Source: Verrucomicrobiota bacterium | GTDB taxonomy: Bacteria > Verrucomicrobiota > Verrucomicrobiia > Verrucomicrobiales > Akkermansiaceae | Assembly (NCBI GenBank): GCA_017301995.1 | Contig: JAFLEH010000001.1 | Location: 248,001 to 312,000 of the forward strand | Direction: 5' to 3' | Length of the DNA: 64,000 nucleotides | Shown here: in pieces, positions 1 to 9,452 of the stretch | How the letters are laid out: the number at the start of each line of letters is the position of its first letter | How positions within the stretch are numbered: position 1 is the first letter of the stretch | The notes under the pieces: generated by a model | What the model saw: only the letters and a program-made list of their open reading frames with translations | The model's database searches: none | Told to the model about the DNA's origin: nothing | Translations under genes and position numbers: made by a program

Positions 1-1
1 C

Positions 2-691
2 ACCGCCGGCACCCTCGCCGTCACCGGCGATGTCGCGTTTTCCTCCGCTGGCATCCTCCACGCGGACATCAGCGGGGCCACCGCCGACCTCCTGACGGTA
101 ACCGGCAGCCTCGACATCACCGGAGCCACCCTCCAGTTGGCCGAACTGGCACCTCCCACCGCCGACAGCTATGTGCTCGCCAGTTGCACCAACACCCTGA
201 CCGGAAGCTTCACGGTAACCGGCGCGCCGGCGGGCTATGCGGTCGCTTACGACCTCGATGCCAAGCAGGTCAAACTGATCAAACAAACCAGCACCGGCTT
301 CGCCGCATGGGCCACGACCCACGGCCTTTCCGGAAACGCCACCGACGACTTCGACCACGACAGCCTGGCCGACGCCGTGGAATACGTGCTCGGCACCGAG
401 CCCACCACCGCCAATGCCGGTGGGACCTCCTCCTCCACCCCCGGCGGAGATTTCGTCTTCACCTTTGATCGCGCCCATGCCGCGATGACACCCGACATTT
501 CCGTCGATATCGAAGTCGGGACCGCTCTCACCGGCTGGCCCACCGTCTATCACGTCGGGGCCGATACCGCCTCATCGTCCGCCGGCGTCACGGTCAGCCC
601 CCATGACACCAACGACACCATCACCCTGACCCTCCCCCGCGCCCCAGAGGCCAGGCAATTCGCCCGCATGCGCGTGACCGTCACTCCGTAA
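2..691 (+). CDS. C-terminal part of a beta-strand-repeat surface protein (5' end outside window)
   Basis: The frame is open from the first bases of the window, so this is the 3' end of a larger gene; 229 residues are visible. The first ~60 residues (LTVTGSLDITGATLQL) have the closing pattern of autotransporter-associated beta-strand-repeat proteins, as in the next gene downstream. The last part carries an Asp-rich segment (DDFDHDSLADAVEYVLG) like the calcium-binding end of many verrucomicrobial exported proteins. No PEP-CTERM tail is visible, so the anchoring mode is unclear. It lies 91 nt upstream of a related PEP-CTERM protein on the same strand. Role inferred: extracellular or cell-surface structural protein; no enzymatic motif is seen. 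Confidence 0.75.
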   Translation, partial: TAGTLAVTGDVAFSSAGILHADISGATADLLTVTGSLDITGATLQLAELAPPTADSYVLASCTNTLTGSFTVTGAPAGYAVAYDLDAKQVKLIKQTSTGFAAWATTHGLSGNATDDFDHDSLADAVEYVLGTEPTTANAGGTSSSTPGGDFVFTFDRAHAAMTPDISVDIEVGTALTGWPTVYHVGADTASSSAGVTVSPHDTNDTITLTLPRAPEARQFARMRVTVTP

Positions 692-782
692 ATAACCAAC
701 CCTGAAATTCCGGTGGGCCGTGAAGCGTAACTTCCTGTCCGCCGTTCCAATCGTCCGCAAACCGATCCAACCAACCAAACCG

Positions 783-3014
783 ATGAAGACTCCCTCGAAT
801 CCGTTCTTCCGCACGAGCCCGCTGAATTTCACCCGCCTCTCGATCCTCGGGTGCATTGTCGTCCCCTTCGGCGTGGCCTCGGCCGCTTCGATCGATTCCG
901 CGGCATCCGGAAACTGGAATGCCACCGGCACCTGGTCGGGCGGTGCCACACCCCAGACCGGTGTGGGCGATACCGCCAACATTCTTTCCGGGCACACCGT
1001 CATTTACACCAGTTCCTCCCCATTCGCCGGACTGAACGGCTCCAATGACATGGGCGTCGGCAACGGCAACACCATCAACATCAACGGCGGCGTGCTCAGC
1101 CAGGCCATGGACGGATGGTGGGTGCGCATCGGCCACAAGGCGGGCGGCACCCTCAACATCAATGACGGACGTTTCCACATCACCGACGGCACCGGCGGCG
1201 GCACCAACCTCCAGGTCGGCGTGGAAACCGGCGGCACCGGAACCATCAATGTCGGTGATGGCAGCGGCGCGGCCGGCAGCGCGGTGCTCAACCTGCGCGA
1301 CCGGGTGGACGGTTCGGCCAACGGCGGCGCGTTCAACATGAACCTTGCCGCAAACGGCGGGACCGCCGGCTTCGTCACCATCAACTCCGACGGCGTGCTG
1401 GAAGGCGACCAGAAAACCTGGAGCGGCGGAAATCCCGTCCAGAATCCCCACATCCGCATCGGCCAGGGTTCATCGTCCGTGCAAAGTATCCTAACCGTGA
1501 ACGCGGGCGGAAAATTCAACGCCCGCGGCAACGTGGAAGTGGGCGCCGAGGGCGGATCCAAAGGCCTGCTGCGCCTCACCGGCACCGGAGCGCGCATGGA
1601 CATGTCCGATGGCGAACTGACCGTCGGCTTCACCGGAACAGCCTCCATGGTCGTTGAAAACAACGCCGTTTTCTCACGCACCAACACCGCCGCCGCGCGG
1701 TCCGACCTCTACATCGGCCGCAACGGCTCCGGCAACGGCACCCTCACCATCGCCTCCGGCGGGGCATTCCGCCGCGAATCCGGCGGCAACGTGGGTGACA
1801 TCCGCATCGGCTACGACGGTACCGGCGTGCTCAATGTCGAATCCGGCGGACTCTATCACAACGAATCCGGCAACTGGGATTGGCTCGGCCAAAACGCCAG
1901 CGGCAAAGGCACCGTAAACGTCAACGGCGGCACCTACGAGATCACGGGCGGAACCAACCTGGTGATCGGCCTCGCCGGCACCGGAACTTTCAACCACAAC
2001 AGCGGCTCGACCAATGTCAACGGCATCTACGCCGGCAGAGACAGCGGAACCGGCCTGATCACCATTGCCGACGGCACCTTCACCGTACGTGGTCCTCTGT
2101 TTCTCGGCGGCGATTCCACCACCAGCGTCGGCACCGGTTCCGCCACGGTCAACCAGTCCGGCGGGGCCGCTTCGATCGGCGGCGCATTCGTCGTCGGCAT
2201 CGCCGCCAACCACACCGGAACCTACAACCTGACCGGAGGATCCGTCAGCCACACCGGTTCCGACACCAGCATCGGCGAATCGGGCACCGGCACTATGACC
2301 ATCGCTACCGGCGCTTCCCTAACCGACACCTCGGCAGGACAATTCTTCGTCGGGCGCAATAACAATTCCTCCGGCAGCCTCACCGTCAATGGCACCCTGA
2401 CCAAGAGCGGCAGTTCAAACCCGATCCGCGTGGGCAACGGCGACACCGGCGGCATCGACAACACCAACGCCCCGGGACTACTCGTCGGAAACGGATCGAT
2501 CAACTCGCAAGGCGGAGTGCGCATCGGCAGCCATGGAACCATCTCCTCAGGCACCACCACCACCATCGGCACGCTCAGTGTCACCGGCAACCTCGCCTTC
2601 TCCTCCGGCGGCACCCTCCAGGCCAACATCGACGGTATCGGCACCAATGATGTCATCAACGTGACCGGCTCGGTTGACCTCACCGGAGCGGCGCTCAGCG
2701 GAACCTGGCAGACCGGCAGCGCCATCGGGCCCGCCAGCCGCTACTGGCTGATCCTCAACGACGGAACCGACTCCATCACCGGCACCTTCGCCAACACCAC
2801 GATGGTCAGCGCCTACTCCGCGATGTATCCGACGGCCGGCGGCTTCATCACCCTGGGCGGCCAGGAGTTCGCCGTCTTCTACAACGCGGACCAGGCCACC
2901 AACTCCCTAACCACCGGCAACGACCTGCTCCTGTCCGCCGTCCCGGAACCCACCGCCGCCGCCCTCCTGCTGGTCGCCGGCCTCGGCCTCGCCCGCCGGC
3001 GCCGGAGCAACTGA
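783..3014 (+). CDS. PEP-CTERM beta-strand-repeat surface protein
   Basis: This is a 743-residue exported protein. The chosen ATG gives a signal peptide (MKTPSNPF..., hydrophobic ILGCIVVPFGVASA). A GTG at 720 would add 21 residues before the signal and looks worse. The body is Gly/Thr/Asn-rich with many short repeats of the type GTGTINVGDG and GTLTIASGGA, the pattern of autotransporter-associated beta-strand repeats that fold as a beta-helix. The C-terminus has the sorting signal VPEPTAAALLLVAGLG followed by ARRRRSN. In the known exosortase pathway this tail is cut and the protein is moved to the cell surface; no exosortase gene lies in this window. Role inferred: surface or matrix protein. 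It is followed directly by a tandem repeat array. Confidence 0.85.
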   Translation: MKTPSNPFFRTSPLNFTRLSILGCIVVPFGVASAASIDSAASGNWNATGTWSGGATPQTGVGDTANILSGHTVIYTSSSPFAGLNGSNDMGVGNGNTININGGVLSQAMDGWWVRIGHKAGGTLNINDGRFHITDGTGGGTNLQVGVETGGTGTINVGDGSGAAGSAVLNLRDRVDGSANGGAFNMNLAANGGTAGFVTINSDGVLEGDQKTWSGGNPVQNPHIRIGQGSSSVQSILTVNAGGKFNARGNVEVGAEGGSKGLLRLTGTGARMDMSDGELTVGFTGTASMVVENNAVFSRTNTAAARSDLYIGRNGSGNGTLTIASGGAFRRESGGNVGDIRIGYDGTGVLNVESGGLYHNESGNWDWLGQNASGKGTVNVNGGTYEITGGTNLVIGLAGTGTFNHNSGSTNVNGIYAGRDSGTGLITIADGTFTVRGPLFLGGDSTTSVGTGSATVNQSGGAASIGGAFVVGIAANHTGTYNLTGGSVSHTGSDTSIGESGTGTMTIATGASLTDTSAGQFFVGRNNNSSGSLTVNGTLTKSGSSNPIRVGNGDTGGIDNTNAPGLLVGNGSINSQGGVRIGSHGTISSGTTTTIGTLSVTGNLAFSSGGTLQANIDGIGTNDVINVTGSVDLTGAALSGTWQTGSAIGPASRYWLILNDGTDSITGTFANTTMVSAYSAMYPTAGGFITLGGQEFAVFYNADQATNSLTTGNDLLLSAVPEPTAAALLLVAGLGLARRRRSN

Positions 3015-3036
3015 CAGCAACCCGCGACCCGGCGGA

Positions 3037-3382
3037 GTGCGGCGGTCTAAACGCGCCGCTACAGCGAATGGGCCGCTTGTAGCGGCGCTCTACGAGCGTC
3101 GAGGCCTTTGCGATGCGAAGATCTCTTTCGTCGGCCGTTTCCCTATCTTTTTCGGTCTCGGAAAAAGTGCGGCGGTCATAGACGCGCCGCTACAGCGAAT
3201 GGGCCGCTTGTAGCGGCGCTCCGCGAGCGTCGAGGCCTTTGCGATGCGAGAATCTCATTCGTTGGGCGTTTCCCTGTCCTTTCCGGTCTCGGAAAAGTGC
3301 GGCGGTCGTAGACGCGCCGCTACAGCGAATGGGCCGCTTGTAGCGGCGCTCTGCGAGCGTCGATGCCTTTGGGATGCGAAGG
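3037..3382 (+). repeat. Tandem array of ~130-bp intergenic repeats (2.6 units)
   Basis: Units start at 3037, 3167 and 3297 (period 130 bp); the third breaks off near 3382. Each carries the perfect 11-bp inverted pair GCGCCGCTACA ... TGTAGCGGCGC separated by about 14 bp, and then the arm CTCYGCGAGCGTCG. The array fills the gap between two convergent genes and holds no credible gene. The same family, reverse-complemented and with 136-137-bp units, forms the array at 55147-55690. Confidence 0.9.
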
Positions 3383-3397
3383 GCCAATAGCGGCCAC

Positions 3398-6109
<2,712 letters not shown>

Positions 6110-6166
6110 GGCTTGCGCAGCACCTTAGCGGCTCGCTCCGCGCTTGGCGAATCCACAATTCCAAAA

Positions 6167-6202
6167 CAAAACCTTGCATTTTCAGCAATGTTTTGTAGAG
6201 TT
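6167..6202 (+). promoter_or_regulatory. AbiE operator palindrome with candidate promoter
   Basis: A 29-bp near-perfect palindrome spans 6167-6195: left arm CAAAACCTTGCAT, right arm CAGCAATGTTTTG, with two mismatched pairs across the arms. A candidate -35 (TTGCAT, 6174-6179) lies in the left arm, and a candidate -10 (TAGAGT, 6196-6201, 4 of 6 matches) follows directly after the right arm with a 16-bp spacer. An operator covering the spacer is classic autorepression geometry, and AbiEi-family antitoxins are known to repress their own promoter through inverted repeats. Binding here is inferred. Confidence 0.6.
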
Positions 6203-6208
6203 ACTCCC

Positions 6209-6751
6209 GTGCAGCCAATCCGTCAACTCGACCGGACGCTCCGCTTGCTGGCGGACCGGGAGCGGTGTGTCTTCGCGGTTTCTGATCTGGCGGGGGCAGT
6301 CCCCGGCTGTGCCCAATTGGCCGTGCTCCTCTCCCGGGCGGAAAAGGCGGGCCTGCTTAAGCGGGTCTGCCGCGGCATCTATCTCTACCGGGTTCCCGAC
6401 TATCCGATCGAACACCTTCTGTTTCACACCGCGGCGCGGTTGCGGGCCGGTGAGTTCAACTATATCAGCCTTGAAACCGCTCTGAGTGACGCGGGAGTCA
6501 TCTCGCAGGTGCCGTTCAATTGGATCACCCTGATGACATCCGGCAGGAGCCATGTGGTGGACTGCGGCGATTTCGGCCACATCGAGTTCGTCCATACGGC
6601 CCGTCGTCCCGACCATGTCGCGGGCGAGTTGGCATATGATCCCGACCGGCGTCTGTGGCGGGCGTCGGTTCGCCTGGCGATGCGTGACATGAGGGCGACA
6701 CGCCGCAGCATGGACCTTGTGGACAAGGAGGCACTGCATGAGCTTGTTTGA
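6209..6751 (+). CDS. abiEi: AbiEi-family antitoxin / transcriptional repressor
   Basis: About 180 residues. The N-terminal half resembles the winged-helix domain of AbiEi antitoxins (QLAVLLSRAEKAGLLKRVCRGIYLYR), and the rest matches the AbiEi C-terminal domain layout (FNYISLETALSDAGVI, ITLMTSGRSHVVD). AbiEi proteins block the AbiEii toxin and repress their own operon. The frame is open from 6074, but that start would overlap the divergent helicase gene. An ATG at 6188 sits inside the operator palindrome. The GTG at 6209 fits the predicted transcription start, and the N-terminus VQPIRQLDRTLR resembles family starts; 6188 remains the alternative. The gene overlaps the toxin gene by 14 nt, consistent with translational coupling. 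Family assignment is firm from gene order plus the toxin motifs; the start is inferred. Confidence 0.8.
   Translation: MQPIRQLDRTLRLLADRERCVFAVSDLAGAVPGCAQLAVLLSRAEKAGLLKRVCRGIYLYRVPDYPIEHLLFHTAARLRAGEFNYISLETALSDAGVISQVPFNWITLMTSGRSHVVDCGDFGHIEFVHTARRPDHVAGELAYDPDRRLWRASVRLAMRDMRATRRSMDLVDKEALHELV
6725..6731 (+). promoter_or_regulatory. Strong Shine-Dalgarno for abiEii inside abiEi
   Basis: AAGGAGG lies 6 nt before the ATG at 6738, within the last codons of abiEi. Clear Shine-Dalgarno sites are rare in this window, so this one fixes the toxin start and indicates independent re-initiation within the overlap. Confidence 0.75.
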
Positions 6752-7616
6752 TCAACTGGTGAATGAGGCGCTGCGGTCCAGAACCGAACTCGCCCCACTG
6801 CGTCCCGTGGTGGAAAAGGAACTGCTGCACCATGACATCCTGCGCGAGATGGCCGGGGCAGGCCTCTTGGCGGGACTCACCTTTATCGGCGGAACCTGCC
6901 TGCGCGCTTGCTATGGCTCCACACGACTCAGCGAAGACCTTGATTTCACCGGTGGCAGTCACTTCGAACGCGGCGATCTGGCCGCACTGGGCCGGGTGCT
7001 TGTGGATCGTCTGGAGGCCCGTTATGGACTTCCGGTCAAAGTTAGTGAACCTGTAAAGACCGGCGGCAATGTTTCGACCTGGAAGCTTGTCATCGAAACC
7101 CGCCCGGGCCATCGCCATTTGCCGGCCCAGCGGATTCACCTCGATATTTGCGCGATTCCAAGCCACGACCCGCGGCCGATGATGTTGCGCAATTCCTATG
7201 GGGTGGATCTTGGCACCGCCGGGTTGATACTCCAAGCCCAAAGCCGCGAGGAAATCCTGGCCGACAAAATCATAGCTCTGGCTTTCCGCGAAGGCCGGAT
7301 GAAAAACCGCGACCTCTGGGACATCGGATGGCTCGTACAACAGGGTGTGGAGTTCGACGCCGGACTACTATCTATCAAAGTCAGCGACCACCGGCGTGGT
7401 GTGACCGAGTTTTCTGACAACCTGCTGGAGCGACTGGCGCGCATGAAGACCGAACCAGCCATCCGCGCGGATTTTGTCGGTGAATTGCGCCGATTTCTGC
7501 CGGCTCATGTGATGCGCGATACCCTTGGAAAAGAAGACTATTGGACATTCCTGCTTTTTGTGTTAGAAAACCAGATCACAAAGGCCCTCAACGCTCCCGG
7601 CGTGCGCCCCGCCTAA
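6738..7616 (+). CDS. abiEii: AbiEii-family nucleotidyltransferase toxin
   Basis: This is a 292-residue protein. The segment FIGGTCLRACYGSTRLSEDL, followed by DF, near residues 49-71 is the nucleotidyltransferase signature of the AbiEii/DUF1814 family (GG/GS ... DxD), with the two metal-binding aspartates in EDLDF. A third acidic position fits HLDICAIP near 135, and REEILADKIIAL with KNRDLWDIGWL are the other conserved motifs. Family members transfer nucleotides, in studied cases to tRNA, and stop growth or abort phage infection. The gene starts within abiEi behind AAGGAGG and overlaps the convergent DUF2892-like gene by 3 nt at its end. All catalytic motifs look intact, so the toxin is probably functional. 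Confidence 0.88.
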   Translation: MSLFDQLVNEALRSRTELAPLRPVVEKELLHHDILREMAGAGLLAGLTFIGGTCLRACYGSTRLSEDLDFTGGSHFERGDLAALGRVLVDRLEARYGLPVKVSEPVKTGGNVSTWKLVIETRPGHRHLPAQRIHLDICAIPSHDPRPMMLRNSYGVDLGTAGLILQAQSREEILADKIIALAFREGRMKNRDLWDIGWLVQQGVEFDAGLLSIKVSDHRRGVTEFSDNLLERLARMKTEPAIRADFVGELRRFLPAHVMRDTLGKEDYWTFLLFVLENQITKALNAPGVRPA

Positions 7617-7822
7617 AACGGCGTGCGGATGCCCATCGCGCGGAGCGCGCACCACCCGAGAAATCCGGCGGCGATTCCCGATATGCCGGACAGAGCCAGG
7701 ATCAGCGCCACCCACGGCCACTGCGGATAGGCGAACCACGCCCCGGCGAGCAGAGAAACGCCGCCCATGCCGCGCAACCAGCGGCCGGACGCTCCGATAT
7801 TCGATACGATACACTTTTTCAT
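7613..7822 (-). CDS. Small DUF2892-like inner-membrane protein
   Basis: This is a 69-residue protein with two hydrophobic stretches (VSLLAGAWFAYPQWPWVALILALSGI region) after an N-terminus MKKCIVSNIGASGRWLR, closing with FLGWCALRAMGIRT. The arrangement (short N-terminal lead, two membrane helices, a Cys near the second helix end) resembles DUF2892/YgaP-type small membrane proteins. Function is unknown for the family. It lies 36 nt upstream of the end of the GH5-like gene, converges on abiEii and overlaps its stop codon. Confidence 0.6.
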   Translation of the reverse strand: MKKCIVSNIGASGRWLRGMGGVSLLAGAWFAYPQWPWVALILALSGISGIAAGFLGWCALRAMGIRTPF

Positions 7823-7858
7823 GGGGCGGCATCCATCTGGATTCTTCGCGGCGGCATG

Positions 7859-9355
7859 TCAATACCGCTGCAACAATTCGAGAAACTTCCGGTCCAGTTT
7901 GTGCCCTTCGAAATCCTCGTATTCCACATCGGTACGCCCGCTGTCGAGGATGCCGAAGCTGCCGCGGAAATTCCAAAGCGCCCACCCCCATCCGGCTTCC
8001 TGCCAGTTGCGCAGGCAGTCCTCGGCCCAGCGCAGGGTCACATCGTGCGGGGTCTGTTGGAACGCGCCCCACTCGCCGACCATCACGCCACCACCCTTGG
8101 CGGCAAACTCCCGCCATGGGCGGACCGCCTGGTCCCGGAGCCATTCTCGGCCGTGACGGATTCCTAACATCGGACCGCCGGGCGCGGCGGATTCATACAA
8201 AAGCACTTCCGGCACCTGGTCCCACGATGGGGTCAACCGCACCTTCGCCTCGGGTTTTCCTCCGCCATCTTGGATCGCCAGCAGCCCGAGCGTCACCCAA
8301 TCGCCATCCACCACGCGCAACACCAGTCCGTCGGTCGCGGCGTCCAGTTTCACCTTCAACTCCACCTCGCCCTCGGCCTTCCAGTTTTGCCACCGCTCAT
8401 CGCGGGTCACCTTGTTCCACGGTCCCTTGTCAGGTCCGGCGGTTAGGGACTGCCGCCACACTTCCCTGCCCGCGGCATCGGACACGGTTAGAGTGGCGGC
8501 GGTGGAGAGCGTGGTGGCGACCATCCGCAGGGTGGACCCGGCGGCGATGCGCCCGTTGATATGGAGCGGACGGCTCAGTTCCTTCTTCGCCGGGCTGATC
8601 AGCGTGCCGCCGGTGCCCGCGATTTCCGGCCACACGGGAACGTCCCACTTGTCGGAACCGTCCACCCAGTTCGCCCGGTAGTGGGTCAGTTGGAACGGCG
8701 AATAGCCGCGCGTCATCATGCCCACTTTCAGCGGGATCATTCCTTCAACGGGTTTGGTGCCCCACTCCAACCCGTCGCACAGCACGAGCCGTGCGGCATC
8801 CTCGGAGCGGATCGCTGTGACGACCTCCCTAACCACACTCAGATAACTCTCCTCCGGCACACCGGCCGGCTCGTTGAAAAGATTGAAACTGAGGTTCGCG
8901 CTCGGGATGCCGCGATACCTCCGGGCGAACATCGCCCAATGCCGCACGGTTGCCTGCCGCGCCTCCGCGTCGGTCCACAGGTTCTTCGGTTCCGGCGGTT
9001 TCGCCACCGTCCATCCGGGCGCGCGGTGGAGGTTGAGACTAACATGGATGCCGTATTTTCTCCCCCATTCCACCGCCTCGTCGATCTGTTTGAGCGGCGC
9101 CTCGTCGAAACGGTTCCAATCCCCGTCCGCGATGTAGCCGCGGTAGTCCATCGGCAAACGGACGAAGTTGAAGCCGAGTTTGGAGATCAACCTGAAATCG
9201 TCCTCGCGGAACGGCTCGCGCTTTCCGGAATGATAGAATTTCTCCAACAAATTGAAGCCCCGCCAGCGCGGCAGCTTCCCCGCCTCCGGCACCGGCAGCG
9301 GCGCGGCATGGGAAAACGCGGAGAAAAACACGGCAAACAGGATTAGAGGGCGCAT
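7859..9355 (-). CDS. Secreted GH5-like glycoside hydrolase with inserted beta-domain
   Basis: The frame is open to 9505, but the ATG at 9355 gives a signal peptide (MRPLILFAVFFSAFSHA) and 498 residues. The catalytic TIM barrel is recognisable as cellulase family GH5: WRGFNLLEKF, FVRLPMDYRGYI, and the acid/base glutamate in FNLFNEP near residue 162. The nucleophile glutamate in MVGEWGAFQQTPH lies near 428. The ~265 residues between them exceed the usual spacing because of an insert (about 280-410, ATLTVSDAAGREVW ... LVLRVVDGDWVTLG) that looks like a beta-sandwich and may bind carbohydrate. The substrate cannot be read from the sequence. It is divergent from a GH2-like gene 97 nt away, so the two probably share regulation and a polysaccharide target. 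Confidence 0.85.
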   Translation of the reverse strand: MRPLILFAVFFSAFSHAAPLPVPEAGKLPRWRGFNLLEKFYHSGKREPFREDDFRLISKLGFNFVRLPMDYRGYIADGDWNRFDEAPLKQIDEAVEWGRKYGIHVSLNLHRAPGWTVAKPPEPKNLWTDAEARQATVRHWAMFARRYRGIPSANLSFNLFNEPAGVPEESYLSVVREVVTAIRSEDAARLVLCDGLEWGTKPVEGMIPLKVGMMTRGYSPFQLTHYRANWVDGSDKWDVPVWPEIAGTGGTLISPAKKELSRPLHINGRIAAGSTLRMVATTLSTAATLTVSDAAGREVWRQSLTAGPDKGPWNKVTRDERWQNWKAEGEVELKVKLDAATDGLVLRVVDGDWVTLGLLAIQDGGGKPEAKVRLTPSWDQVPEVLLYESAAPGGPMLGIRHGREWLRDQAVRPWREFAAKGGGVMVGEWGAFQQTPHDVTLRWAEDCLRNWQEAGWGWALWNFRGSFGILDSGRTDVEYEDFEGHKLDRKFLELLQRY

Positions 9356-9403
9356 GTTTCCCCATACGGAGCATTCAACCCGGATCTGACACACCCAAAC
9401 ACC

Positions 9404-9428
9404 CCAATCCATGATTTGCCAATCCATG
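9404..9428. promoter_or_regulatory. Direct repeat between divergent glycosidase genes
   Basis: CCAATCCATG occurs at 9404-9413 and again at 9419-9428, spaced 15 bp, in the 97-bp region between the GH5-like and GH2-like starts. It could be a regulator site for the pair; this rests only on the repeat and its position. Confidence 0.25.
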
Positions 9429-9452
9429 GTACCCGTGCCAAAGTCGATCCCG

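Noticed and set aside
3037..3382. Possible CRISPR array
   Set aside because: Units are 130 bp with the whole unit conserved; there are no short repeats alternating with unique spacers and no cas genes.
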